From Bryobacterales bacterium KBS 96 (GTDB lineage: Bacteria > Acidobacteriota > Terriglobia > Bryobacterales > Bryobacteraceae), in NCBI GenBank assembly GCA_000381625.1, contig KB906767.1, positions 1,962,629-2,026,628 on the forward strand: a stretch of 64,000 bases of DNA, written 5' to 3'. A program made the position numbers and the translations under genes. Under the pieces are notes generated by a model. It searched no databases. It was not told the DNA's origin and was given only the letters and a program-made list of their open reading frames with translations. Shown here one piece after another: positions 9,157 through 18,157 of the stretch (the first letter of the stretch is position 1; every line of letters begins with the position of its first letter).

Positions 9157-9890
9157 GCGAGTCCCATCAAGCGGAGGATATTGCCTCCGAGGATCTTCTT
9201 GAGCCCGTCCGCGGCTACATTCGTATCACTTACTTTCGAGAGTTGAAAATAGGGATCTAGTAGCGGAATATCGGTGCCGAAAATAATTTTCTCCGGACCC
9301 AACTCCCGGACACAAGTCTCCAGGAATCCTGTATCGATTGTCGAGCTTGCCGTCTCGAGATAAAGGTTCGGGTAGCGCTTGGCCGCCATAATGGCCCGAT
9401 TCCAGTCTCCATGGGCATAAGGCTGGGCTGCGGCGTGCGCCATCATAAGCCGGCATTCGGGAACGGCCGCCATCAAATATTCGCATTCGAGAGGAGTGGC
9501 ATGCGCCAGAATCGGAAATCCAAGATCCACAGTCTTCTCAAGAATTGGAATGGTTGCAGGTTCGGCGATTGTCATTTGAGGCGTGGAGTAGATCTTCAAA
9601 CCACGCATCCCGTAGTCGTTTGCACAGCGCTCCAGTTCCTGCAACGCTTCCTCGCCAAAGCGCGTGGAGTGCAGACTGGCGTAGCCGATAATGCGATCGG
9701 GGAATTTTCTCATTTCTTCGTAAAGAAGACGATTCCCTTCATGCATGTCGTAGAACAGCGCAGTCAAATCGGTGCAGCAGATTTTCTCGAAGCCTATTTC
9801 GTCGGCGACCCGGACCAGATGCTCGCCGTCGACGTCGATCTGGAGACGCGTTGACTTGCCAATGTGCACGTGTGCATCAATCATCATCAC
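9153..9890 (-). CDS. Amidohydrolase_2-family metal-dependent hydrolase
   Basis: TIM-barrel hydrolase, probably a lactonase or decarboxylase of the amidohydrolase-2 group. Metal ligands are present: HxH in MIDAHVHIG (H7, H9), His in FPILAHATPLE and in MMAHAAAQ, and the terminal Asp in IIFGTDIPLL. Length 245. The frame opens with GTG-ATG-ATG; one of the two ATGs (9887 or 9884) is the likely start, and the Shine-Dalgarno is weak. It heads the minus-strand run of five genes with 4-9 nt junctions. An operator-like site lies ~60 bp upstream. It probably opens a lactone or a similar intermediate that the FAH and Gfo/Idh enzymes handle; substrate not determinable. Confidence 0.9.
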   Translation of the reverse strand: MMMIDAHVHIGKSTRLQIDVDGEHLVRVADEIGFEKICCTDLTALFYDMHEGNRLLYEEMRKFPDRIIGYASLHSTRFGEEALQELERCANDYGMRGLKIYSTPQMTIAEPATIPILEKTVDLGFPILAHATPLECEYLMAAVPECRLMMAHAAAQPYAHGDWNRAIMAAKRYPNLYLETASSTIDTGFLETCVRELGPEKIIFGTDIPLLDPYFQLSKVSDTNVAADGLKKILGGNILRLMGLA

Positions 9891-9950
9891 GCTTTAGTAA
9901 CCCTATCCTGAAATGGCGTCGCGGAATCCACAACCGGCACCCTTCTGGAA

Positions 9951-9965
9951 TACCACATTGTATAA
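9951..9965. promoter_or_regulatory. Predicted IclR operator, site 3
   Basis: TACCACATTGTATAA matches TTATRCANTGYATAA at 12 of 15 positions, with the right half intact. It lies ~61 bp upstream of the first gene of the amidohydrolase-FAH-Gfo/Idh-DegT run. Confidence 0.45.
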
Positions 9966-10053
9966 CGTGTTTGCCACTCACAAACCCAAACCTTTTGCGA
10001 CCTAGGGCAAACGGCCGAAGATGGCCGCAAGCAGTTTTGGGCCGAAAAATATC

Positions 10054-10068
10054 TTTCACCAGGTGAAA
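10054..10068. promoter_or_regulatory. Perfect palindrome TTTCA-N5-TGAAA, site 1
   Basis: TTTCACCAGGTGAAA is perfectly palindromic (7-1-7) and shares the TTTCA-N5-TGAAA frame with 28956-28970 and 33034-33054. It sits in the divergent region between the catabolic run and the symporter. Candidate operator of a dimeric regulator, possibly the hybrid regulator at 34292-35476 (inference). Confidence 0.55.
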
Positions 10069-10159
10069 TGCCGGCAAGATTAGACGGCCGACCGGACACA
10101 TCAAAACAGACGTGAAAACTTCGAATAACGAGCAAAAGCGCTATAAGCATTAATTTTCA

Positions 10160-10175
10160 TTTGTCATACCCAAAT
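10160..10175. promoter_or_regulatory. TTTGWCATNSCCAAW element, copy A
   Basis: TTTGTCATACCCAAAT resembles copies at 13321-13336 (TTTGACATAGCCAAAT) and 23245-23260 (TTTGACATCGCCAATG). It is partly palindromic (TTTG-N7-CAAA) and lies upstream of the symporter gene. Confidence 0.45.
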
Positions 10176-10280
10176 GTTGATTGACTGTATTTGACTACAT
10201 GGGATAAGGTCAAATGTTATCGAAGTGATGGGAAGCACTGGAGTGCTCCAATTTGTGGCCATACATCCGGATTGCTACCT

Positions 10281-12017
10281 GTGACAGAACTTCGCCTCAC
10301 CCTTCCCGACTACATCGTCATCATCGGCTACTTCCTCGTCGTGCTTTGTGTTGGCTTGTATTTCAACAAACGCCAGGCAGCTTCGCGGGATTACTTTGCG
10401 GGAGGGCACCAGGTGCCCTGGTGGCTCGCGGGCATTTCGCATTACATGTCCAGTTTCAGCGCTTTTACATTCATTGCCTATTCGCAAATAGCGTATACGG
10501 ATGGATGGGTGGCGATTACTCTATTCTGGGTGACTACACCCGCATGCATCATCGGCGGACTGGTTTTCGCCCGGCGCTGGCGTCGCGCACGGGTTATTAC
10601 GCCGGTCGAGTTTCTTGAAAAGCGTTTCAACGCCCCCATGCGGCAACTGTTCGCGTGGGCTGGCATTCCGGTAAAAATCTTCGACGATGCCTTGAAGATC
10701 TTTGCGACGGCGCTGATACTCTCGGCAAGCGTAGGCATCGAGATTAAAACTGCGATTGTAGCCTGCGGGGCAGTGACCGTCACCTATACGCTCTTGGGTG
10801 GTTTGTGGGCCTTGGTCGTAACGGATTACGTCCAATTCCTGATGAAGATCGCGGCCATGCTGCTGCTGCTTCCGCTGGCCGTGTGGCGCGCGGGAGGCCC
10901 GACGCACGCACTGCGAGGTCTACCTCCGGGCTTCCTACATCCGACCGGGGGACCCTACGGGTGGACATACATTCTCAGCTTCACACTGCTCGTGATCATC
11001 AGCTACAACGCAACGTGGGCGCTGGCGCAGAAATACTATTCCGTTCCGGACGAGCGCTCGGCAAGCAAAGCTGCCTATTTTTCCGCGGCGCTCAATTTTG
11101 TAGGAACACCTCTCATGTTGTTGCCGGCAATCATCGGCCGCAAGCTGTTGCCCGACCTGATCGCGCAGCATCGAACGGCGGACACCTACGTATTGCTGGT
11201 TCTTGAGCTTCTTCCAGTGGGGATGGTGGGGATCATCGTCGCCGCGATGTTTTCGGCAACAATGGCGGCAATCAGCGCCGATCTAAACGCGATTGCAAGC
11301 GTACTAACTCGCGATTTCTACCTTCGCATACTAAGGCCGAAAGCGAGCGAAACAACGCTGGTCCGCACTGGCAGGCTCTTCACGCTTGCGCTAGGGACAG
11401 TTGTTGTCGGCCTGAGTCTCTGGGTTGCGCTGAGCCATCAGGAATCTCTGTTTCACGTCATGGTGACGGCCTTCGGGTTGCTGCTCGCCCCCACGATGCT
11501 GCCGGTTCTAGCGGGGTTGACGGTGCGCTGGCTGACATGGAGAGGCGCCCTGTCTGGGTTCCTTGTTGGCCTCGCGACCGGAATGGGAACTCTTGCGACA
11601 AAGACGTGGTACCTGCCAACGCTGCATAACTTTTCGCCGGAATGGGCCAACTACACCTTTGAAGGAATATCGATTTTCGTCAATATCGGCGCCACCTGCC
11701 TGGGATTGTGGCTTGGCAGCACGCTTCCAGCGCGGGACGCGAAAGAACAGGCACGGATTGCGCTATTTTTTCGCGATCTCGATACTCCCATCGCGCCTGG
11801 AGAAGTTCATAAGGACCAAGACGACTCTGCCCGCCCCGCACTGGGAGCTGGAACGATGGTGGTGGGTCTGCTGCTTGTTCTCGCCGGGTTGTTCGCTCGC
11901 TCGGCGGAGGCTCGCTCAATCGATCTAACGCTTGGGCTGGCATTGATGGGACTTGGCGTCAAGTTCCTTACTGCCGCGCGGCAATCGAAAAAGAAAGACT
12001 TTCAAATACCCGTATGA
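10281..12017 (+). CDS. Sodium:solute symporter family (SSS) transporter
   Basis: Inner-membrane Na+-coupled transporter with ~14 hydrophobic helices. It opens with LPDYIVIIGYFLVVLCVGLYF and SRDYFAGGHQVPWWLAGISHYMSSFSAFTF, the SSS signature in which the first broken helix and the Na+ site lie. The frame is open from 10191, but that extension (CYRSDGKHWSAPICGH) is unlike the family, so I chose the GTG at 10281 (MTELRLTLPDY); its Shine-Dalgarno is weak. The stop overlaps the ATG of the DUF4861-like gene by 4 nt. Divergent to the catabolic run; probably imports its substrate (a sugar, sugar acid or related compound; inferred). Confidence 0.92.
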   Translation: MTELRLTLPDYIVIIGYFLVVLCVGLYFNKRQAASRDYFAGGHQVPWWLAGISHYMSSFSAFTFIAYSQIAYTDGWVAITLFWVTTPACIIGGLVFARRWRRARVITPVEFLEKRFNAPMRQLFAWAGIPVKIFDDALKIFATALILSASVGIEIKTAIVACGAVTVTYTLLGGLWALVVTDYVQFLMKIAAMLLLLPLAVWRAGGPTHALRGLPPGFLHPTGGPYGWTYILSFTLLVIISYNATWALAQKYYSVPDERSASKAAYFSAALNFVGTPLMLLPAIIGRKLLPDLIAQHRTADTYVLLVLELLPVGMVGIIVAAMFSATMAAISADLNAIASVLTRDFYLRILRPKASETTLVRTGRLFTLALGTVVVGLSLWVALSHQESLFHVMVTAFGLLLAPTMLPVLAGLTVRWLTWRGALSGFLVGLATGMGTLATKTWYLPTLHNFSPEWANYTFEGISIFVNIGATCLGLWLGSTLPARDAKEQARIALFFRDLDTPIAPGEVHKDQDDSARPALGAGTMVVGLLLVLAGLFARSAEARSIDLTLGLALMGLGVKFLTAARQSKKKDFQIPV

Positions 12018-13294
12018 CTATAAGCCGAATTGCATGGTTGTTCCTGATGGGCGCGTCCGCCCTTGCGGCTGAGACAACCGCTACGGGCAACGAATGGCTG
12101 CTGCCCAATTTCGCCTATCGATTGAGCGTGGAAGTTTCGAACTCAGGACGCATGCCGGTGCAGGCGCTCGCGACGGTGCCGGTAGCCAAAGCACGGGCTG
12201 TTGCGCCGGATTTTCCGGGCCGGATTGCCTTCGCCGTGGTCCTCAACGGGGCTGGTTCAGCACAGCCGGTAACAATCGTCGCCTCACAGGCGGACGACCT
12301 TGACGGAGACGGCATTCCCGATCAATTTGAATTTCCGGTCAGCCTTGCCGCCGGCGAGCGTCGCCGGGTCGATATCTATTATTCAACGACGCTCGACGAC
12401 TCAATCTCATGGCCGAAACAGGTACAGGCGAAGCACAGCTATGGCTACAACCGGCAGGTTGCCGCGATCGAGTCTGAACTGATTGGCTATCGCACATATG
12501 GCGGCTTTTTCCTGGACGTGCAGGCGCGAGAGGCGGGAAGCCGTGGTCTCTATAATGACTTTGCCGCGTACGTCCCGCCAAGGTTAAATTTCCAAAAAGG
12601 GCGCGATGTTCTCCACATTGGCGACACCCTTGGGCTAGGCGGAATTTTCCTGCGGCGCGAAAACAGGCTCTACCAGCCGCCGATGAATGTCCCCGACTAC
12701 GCGCACAAACCTTCGCCCGAAATGGTTCCCCACTACCGCGTGATCGCACAAGGGCCGTTGCGCGCCATTATAGAAACGACCTTGGAACCATGGACGATCG
12801 ATGGGGATATCGTCAATCTAAAGGCGCAATATTCCATCGATGCCGCCAAAACATTTGTGCGCTGCCGGTTTGAAGCGATCCCCATTCGCGTGCAACCATC
12901 GCACGAATACGAAGTGGGAATCGGCATCCGCGATCTGCCCAACGAATCGCTGCTACCGGCGCCAGGTCGATTGATTGTTACCGGACAGCAAAATCAACGC
13001 GACGGCAAGATAGGGCTGGCGCTCTATTTTGACGAGAAACAATTCTGGTCGAGTGCCCCCGTACGGACTTCGGAATCGAGCAATCAGGCCGTTGTCAGCA
13101 AAACGCAGCTTAAGCCGGGACAGGCCGTCAGCGGCGAATATACGGCGACCGCAGCGTGGACCGGCAGTGGAATCAAAGATCCCGGAACGGCCCTGGCGGC
13201 GCTTACCACGGCCGCAGCGCAACATATCGATGTCGGCGACTTCGTATTTGCCAGGAACCCACACCCCGAGAACATCGACGCAGAATCGCACTGA
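12014..13294 (+). CDS. Secreted DUF4861-like protein
   Basis: Exported protein (signal peptide MTISRIAWLFLMGASALAA) resembling DUF4861, a family often found beside pectin- or glycan-degrading enzymes and of uncertain activity. Markers are ASQADDLDGDGIPDQFEFPVSL (~95-115, a calcium-type DxDGDG loop), IYYSTTLDD, and the GDTLGLGGIFL and MVPHYRVIAQGPLRAIIETT blocks. The same module forms the C-terminal half of the protein at 15209. Coupled to the symporter by a 4-nt overlap, which ties it to processing of the transported substrate. At 426 residues it holds the module alone. Confidence 0.75.
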   Translation: MTISRIAWLFLMGASALAAETTATGNEWLLPNFAYRLSVEVSNSGRMPVQALATVPVAKARAVAPDFPGRIAFAVVLNGAGSAQPVTIVASQADDLDGDGIPDQFEFPVSLAAGERRRVDIYYSTTLDDSISWPKQVQAKHSYGYNRQVAAIESELIGYRTYGGFFLDVQAREAGSRGLYNDFAAYVPPRLNFQKGRDVLHIGDTLGLGGIFLRRENRLYQPPMNVPDYAHKPSPEMVPHYRVIAQGPLRAIIETTLEPWTIDGDIVNLKAQYSIDAAKTFVRCRFEAIPIRVQPSHEYEVGIGIRDLPNESLLPAPGRLIVTGQQNQRDGKIGLALYFDEKQFWSSAPVRTSESSNQAVVSKTQLKPGQAVSGEYTATAAWTGSGIKDPGTALAALTTAAAQHIDVGDFVFARNPHPENIDAESH

Positions 13295-13307
13295 TATGGA
13301 TTTGACG

Positions 13308-13336
13308 TTGACAATATGTTTTTGACATAGCCAAAT
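13308..13336. promoter_or_regulatory. Conserved 29-bp element, copy B
   Basis: A 29-bp stretch (TTGACAATATG, two bases, then TTTGACATAGCCAAAT) matching 23 of 29 positions at 23232-23260. It lies ~70 bp upstream of the GTG at 13408. The second TTGACA could also serve as a -35 box with TAATCG 18 bp downstream. Confidence 0.5.
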
Positions 13337-13407
13337 AGCACGAGCTAATCGTAGCTTGGCATAGAACGAAGGCTACCGCAGTATTTCCGGAATAATGGAG
13401 AACCAAT

Positions 13408-15198
13408 GTGACCTATCGACTCCTGTTCATCACGTTGTTTTCTGTGGCAATTGCTTCGGCAACACCTGAAAAGGGAGCAAAGCTTCCTTGGTATATGCAG
13501 GAGACGGCAATGTCGCCCAACGGGCGACTGACGTTTCTCGACAAACCCTGGTGGCCCCGCGCTAAAGCACTGGCCGACGGACAGAGTTTCTCGCTCGATT
13601 TGAATCACGATGGCCGTCCCGACACACTGATCGAACGTAAAGACGGCAATATCGTCGAGATCATCGATGACAGCGGTCGCTCGTCCGATATCGCGACCAA
13701 TAAGGCCGATGTCGCTTATGTCGTCAGCTCTAAGGGCAGCGGTCTGGTCGATCGCATGATCGTCTACATCGACAACGATGGAGATGACAAGGCTGACGAA
13801 ATGGAAATTCGCCATTATCGCGACGGCTATCTTCGTTACGCCTGGTTCGGCGAAAATTACGACCGGGACGGCCAGCAAATCTTCGCCCTGAAGGATTGGA
13901 GTTATGCCGGAGGGAGCGATTTCGACAGCAAGTTCCGGGGCAATGTTGATTTCTACCTGAATAAATACGATCCGGAGACCCGAACCTGGGTACCCCTTTC
14001 GGAGTGTCCGTTTATTTTCTGGGACCGCGACCATGACGGGCGCGGCGATATTGTATTACGCGTTTCAGCCGCGCCTCTTTCGAGCAATACGGGCAAGGAC
14101 ACCGATTACGCAAACAACTACAACTACATGTGGGCGGAGAAGGCGACGCCGCTCCGCGAAATCGGAAACATGAATGTGCGGTTCAGTTACAACCTAGATC
14201 CGAGTCCGCGCCTGGAACCGGAAAAGAAGCCACACTACACTTTCGGATTCAACATGGTGGGAGCTCAACCCTATTCATATCCTGGCATGAGATATACCAA
14301 TCTCCGGCGAAGACCGCCACAAACAGTGGTGCGTGTTCCCGAAAACCAGGGCATCAACATCGCTTTGCATTATCCGGCACAACGAACGGGTTTCACTTGG
14401 GACGAGGCTCGGACCGTCTTCCGATGGGAAGGCCAATTCTGGATCTATGAACGGGAATATATGCCGAATACCGGCGGCCCGGTGATGCGGTGGAACATGC
14501 GGCGCGAGTATTCGCCTAATCCCTCCAGCGAGCATAAACTCTACTACTCCGACGTCGACAAGCGATACCATCTCTACGGCGCACGCGAGGGATGGATGGA
14601 AGTGGGCCACCTGGTGAACAAAGAAAAAGACCTGGAGTTTCGATATTTTGATACAAACGGAGACGGCTATCTCGACACAACACAGGTCTTTGAAGGCGCG
14701 AACCCCGTTCCGGTGCGGGTCAGCCACGTCACGGATGTTCGGACACAAGCCGTTACGCTGACGCGCGATTGGCTTCAGGCCGATTACAACAATAGAGTGC
14801 TGCCAGGGGCAATTCGCGAAGACGAACGACTGATTGCCGTGTTGAAACCAGTTGCTCCAATCCCACTGGCTGCCGCCTACGAAGAGGCAGCGGCAAAGTC
14901 TGAAACAGCCGAGCGACGACGCTACTGCCTGGATATTGCGCGGGAATTGTATTTTCTAAAAGCGCGAGATATCTTCTACACCCAAACTGCCGCTGGTCCT
15001 TATCCCCAAATGAATCCGGCTCCGAAGAGCATGAGAATTATAACTGCCGGGCCGGTGGACGGCGGATTCACGCTAGGCGACTCGCTCGTCTATTGGCAAC
15101 GATCGAAACAGATCGAGCAGTTTGTACAGAGCTACGGCGCGGGAAAAATTGACGATGCGGTGAGCGCCGCGGAAGAACTTAGGAAATCGCTTCCATAG
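13408..15198 (+). CDS. Secreted Asp-rich calcium-loop protein
   Basis: Exported protein of unknown function with signal peptide (MTYRLLFITLFSVAIASA). The GTG start at 13408 is preceded by GGAG. It holds at least four DxNxDGxxD-type loops (D64-D72, D122-D130, D206-D214, D415-D423), a pattern of EF-hand/dockerin/thrombospondin-3-like calcium sites. The N-terminal ~450 residues resemble the N-terminal half of the next protein (LVDRMIVYIDNDGDDKADEMEI against AVVEYRDTDHDNGLDEMAI; KLYYSDVDKRYHLYGAREGWMEV against KIYYSPIDRRFHLLGADAAWLKV). The C-terminus is helical. It starts a two-gene unit, 10 bp ahead of 15209. No catalytic motif recognised. Confidence 0.75.
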   Translation: MTYRLLFITLFSVAIASATPEKGAKLPWYMQETAMSPNGRLTFLDKPWWPRAKALADGQSFSLDLNHDGRPDTLIERKDGNIVEIIDDSGRSSDIATNKADVAYVVSSKGSGLVDRMIVYIDNDGDDKADEMEIRHYRDGYLRYAWFGENYDRDGQQIFALKDWSYAGGSDFDSKFRGNVDFYLNKYDPETRTWVPLSECPFIFWDRDHDGRGDIVLRVSAAPLSSNTGKDTDYANNYNYMWAEKATPLREIGNMNVRFSYNLDPSPRLEPEKKPHYTFGFNMVGAQPYSYPGMRYTNLRRRPPQTVVRVPENQGINIALHYPAQRTGFTWDEARTVFRWEGQFWIYEREYMPNTGGPVMRWNMRREYSPNPSSEHKLYYSDVDKRYHLYGAREGWMEVGHLVNKEKDLEFRYFDTNGDGYLDTTQVFEGANPVPVRVSHVTDVRTQAVTLTRDWLQADYNNRVLPGAIREDERLIAVLKPVAPIPLAAAYEEAAAKSETAERRRYCLDIARELYFLKARDIFYTQTAAGPYPQMNPAPKSMRIITAGPVDGGFTLGDSLVYWQRSKQIEQFVQSYGAGKIDDAVSAAEELRKSLP

Positions 15199-15208
15199 AC
15201 CGGTTGCA

Positions 15209-18157
15209 ATGACTATGAGAGTTCCTCTGGTCGTGTTGCCGCTCGCCGCGGCTTCCCTGCTCTGCTTGTCTCCACGCCACAAGGCGACGCCGGCGCAAGA
15301 ACAAGGTCACAAGCAGGAATTGTTCAAGCGCATATTCGGTGAAAAGATCGTGTCGTTCGATCCCGCCGCGGTTGCGAAGGTCAAGACGATGAGACCGGGA
15401 GAGCGTCTGAAACTCGATACTGACGGAGATGGAAAAATCGATACCGTCTATTTCATCGACGACGATCCGAAGAACCAAGCTGAGTTTCGGCCTATTGTCG
15501 TGAAAGCCATCGATCAGGACGGGGATATGGCTCACGACGGCGATGCGGACCTAGACAGTGACTTATATGTAGCGGGTTGGCATGGCGACGGAACCGTCGA
15601 CGCCGTGGTGGAGTATCGCGATACCGATCACGACAATGGCCTGGATGAAATGGCCATTTACACCTATTCCGCGCGGAATTCCAAGCTGGGCACAGATGCC
15701 ATTCAGGTCTGGTGGTCGCGTGATACCGGGCATACCCATCAACTGTGGAATACGATCAACTATCGCTATCAGCAACCTGAATGCCAGTTCCGGACGGCTT
15801 TCGGTGGCGACGAGGTGTTCTCGAGCTATATCTTCGATAGCGTCCATGGAATCTGGATTCCTAGCTGGGAGAATCCGTTCGCGTTTCACGACGAGGATGG
15901 AGACAATCTGGCCGAGGTAGCGATTCGATTTTCAGGCTCCGAAAACCGAATGGAGAGCATGCGGTACAGCTTCGATGCCGACAACGATACGGCCGGCGAC
16001 AATCCGCATGATTACGACTTTTCCTTTTCATGCCTGTCCTCGCGTGACGCAAAGGGCGAAGCTACAATTCCCGTCCCGCCCGCCCTGATGGAACGTATTG
16101 AGTTGCGTGGAGCACCGGTGGAGCCACTGCTCGCATGGCAAAACGCGCGGGAATTCGGCGAGAACGCGCCGTGGAAAAAGGTGATGTTCACCTGGGTAGA
16201 GAACGACAACAATATCGACTCGCGACCGAACGGGGACCCGCACGAAAGATGGGAAGGCGTCATAACCCCAGGCGCCGAACAGTTTCCGCAAGTGGGCGGT
16301 CCCGCAGTAAGCCCCTTCAACAGCCGTTACGAACTGGATCTCGATAACAGCGGGAAGATGAAAATCTACTACTCGCCGATCGACAGGCGCTTCCATCTTC
16401 TCGGCGCCGACGCAGCTTGGTTAAAGGTAGATTACAACTACGACGGCAAAGTAGACATGGAATTCCGCTACATAGACGCCGACCATGACGGTGTCATCGA
16501 TACGTGGGAAGTTGATATCGATGGCGATGGCAAATCCGATCGATCTTTCCACGTCGAACATTCGCCATGGCAAATCGTTCCACTTACGTACAAGTCCATG
16601 ACGAGTCGCTACAACTCGGCGCTCGACGACGCTCTCGCCCAGAATCAAGCGCTCATTGATGCAATGAAAGGAGTGTTGGCGTCAGCCGAGAGCGGTTTCC
16701 GGCAAGACGAGGTGGAATCGTACTTTACTAATGATCTTTTGAACTACCGCAAGGACGATGGAGTGGGGGAAAAAATCCGCAATAGCCGCGAAGGCACACG
16801 ATACTACCAGGATTTGATTCGCGAGCGTTATTTTTTCCGTTTGAGCAAATTGCTCGCACCGCAACCGGACTTCCTACGCCGCGTGAAGGCGCTGTACAAT
16901 GCGGGCGATTTTTCCGGCGCCGCAAGACTGCTGCAAAAGCATTTCCCTGCCTCCGTTCAGGATCGTGCCGGCTGGTACGGCGATTTCAGAAGCCGCTTCG
17001 CTGTCGACGTGGCGAATCCCGATTCGACGTGGAGACTGAACGAGCCGATTGTTTTGGATATCGCGGCAATTCGAAAGGCTCTACCAGATTTCAACTCTCG
17101 TAATTTTGTGTTGACAGAGTATCCGCGCCGGATTTGCAATCGAGAAATCGCCAGCCAGGCTGACGACCTGGACGGCGACGGTAAAGCCGATCAGATTGTA
17201 TTTCTGGCGAATTTGCGGCCCCACGAAACGGCGCACTACTGGATCTACTACTCGCCCGCTGGCGAACGGAACAACAATTATGCCCCGAACACCGCAGCGA
17301 CGGAGCAGTGGCCGGGAACCACGGATGGCCTTGGGTGGGAGTCAAATCGAGTTGCCTACGTGTTCAACGGAGGTCGAATGGAGTTCCTGGGAAAGAAGGA
17401 GCGTGCTCTCGTGCTGAAGTCTTTGACTCCTTCACAGAACTATGATTCGGAACACGACTGGGGAATGAATGTTCTGAGTTCCGGCGAGACGGCCGGAATA
17501 GGCGGCCTCACTATCTGGGACGGTGACAAAGCGCTTCCGGCCTTTAACGGCGCAGGAGGAAAGGTAGTGAGCATTAAGCGCCGCATTGTCGCGAGCGGGC
17601 CCGTGCGGACCACGGTAGCAGCGATATTGACTGGCATCGGCGCCGGGCAGAATCGATACAACGTCGAGGAGCAATTCTCGATTTACGCGAATGGCCGCTA
17701 TTCCGAGAATCATGTCCGCATCGTGTCAACAAAAGGATCACGAGCGATACGGCTCGGTCCCAGTTTCATAAGAATGCCGAACGATCGCTCGTTCTTCAAT
17801 GCGGCCAAAGGCTATTTCGGTTCCTGGGGCAGGCAAAACAATATCGTTCAGGAGGTCGGACTAGGAGCTATCTTCCCTATCGGTATCGCCTCGTTGCGTG
17901 ATGGGGAGAATGAACGGCACATCGTGTTGCAGACGACGCCCGGTAACGAACTGACGTACTACACGATAGGCGACTGGCGGCGCGGCCGTACGTTTCCGGT
18001 CGCGCCAATTGTCACAAACTGGGAAAAGGAAGTGAAAGCTCTGGCGGCAAGAATTCACGACCCCGTTCGCGTGGCAATCGGCAGCCGCGAGAAATCCGTG
18101 GCGTCGTCCTCAATCCCCGAGCAGCCAACACCGAACCCGCGCGCAAGGCCCAACTAA
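15209..18157 (+). CDS. Secreted calcium-loop/DUF4861-like fusion protein
   Basis: Exported 982-residue protein (signal peptide MTMRVPLVVLPLAAASLLCL) that joins the two architectures upstream: residues ~40-480 are an Asp-loop region like 13408-15198 (DTDGDGKID, DQDGD, DTDHDNGLDE, DYNYDGKVD, DADHDGVID, DIDGDGKSD), then a helical linker, and from ~585 a DUF4861-like module (ASQADDLDGDGKADQIVFLANL, IYYSPAGERNNNYAPNT, SSGETAGIGGLTIWDG) like 12014-13294. Six or more calcium-type loops suggest an extracellular, calcium-stabilised fold. Carbohydrate processing is inferred from neighbours only. It ends 4 nt into the convergent GAF gene. Confidence 0.75.
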   Translation: MTMRVPLVVLPLAAASLLCLSPRHKATPAQEQGHKQELFKRIFGEKIVSFDPAAVAKVKTMRPGERLKLDTDGDGKIDTVYFIDDDPKNQAEFRPIVVKAIDQDGDMAHDGDADLDSDLYVAGWHGDGTVDAVVEYRDTDHDNGLDEMAIYTYSARNSKLGTDAIQVWWSRDTGHTHQLWNTINYRYQQPECQFRTAFGGDEVFSSYIFDSVHGIWIPSWENPFAFHDEDGDNLAEVAIRFSGSENRMESMRYSFDADNDTAGDNPHDYDFSFSCLSSRDAKGEATIPVPPALMERIELRGAPVEPLLAWQNAREFGENAPWKKVMFTWVENDNNIDSRPNGDPHERWEGVITPGAEQFPQVGGPAVSPFNSRYELDLDNSGKMKIYYSPIDRRFHLLGADAAWLKVDYNYDGKVDMEFRYIDADHDGVIDTWEVDIDGDGKSDRSFHVEHSPWQIVPLTYKSMTSRYNSALDDALAQNQALIDAMKGVLASAESGFRQDEVESYFTNDLLNYRKDDGVGEKIRNSREGTRYYQDLIRERYFFRLSKLLAPQPDFLRRVKALYNAGDFSGAARLLQKHFPASVQDRAGWYGDFRSRFAVDVANPDSTWRLNEPIVLDIAAIRKALPDFNSRNFVLTEYPRRICNREIASQADDLDGDGKADQIVFLANLRPHETAHYWIYYSPAGERNNNYAPNTAATEQWPGTTDGLGWESNRVAYVFNGGRMEFLGKKERALVLKSLTPSQNYDSEHDWGMNVLSSGETAGIGGLTIWDGDKALPAFNGAGGKVVSIKRRIVASGPVRTTVAAILTGIGAGQNRYNVEEQFSIYANGRYSENHVRIVSTKGSRAIRLGPSFIRMPNDRSFFNAAKGYFGSWGRQNNIVQEVGLGAIFPIGIASLRDGENERHIVLQTTPGNELTYYTIGDWRRGRTFPVAPIVTNWEKEVKALAARIHDPVRVAIGSREKSVASSSIPEQPTPNPRARPN

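Larger units (their letters stand above)
9891..10280. other. Divergent intergenic control region
   Basis: About 390 bp (from the symporter's preferred GTG) between the amidohydrolase run and the symporter. It contains three separate palindromic elements: the IclR-like half-conserved site (9951-9965), a perfect TTTCACC-A-GGTGAAA palindrome (10054-10068) and TTTGTCATACCCAAAT (10160-10175). A TTTGAC...GTCAAA inverted repeat with 13-bp spacer (10190-10214) follows. I see no small gene or RNA in it. Confidence 0.6.

Noticed and set aside
13345-14034. 229-codon minus-strand open frame
   Set aside because: Lies antisense within the calcium-loop protein gene; low-complexity Ile/Val/Asp translation mirrors the DxNxDG codons. 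The plus-strand gene has a start, signal peptide and homologous neighbour.
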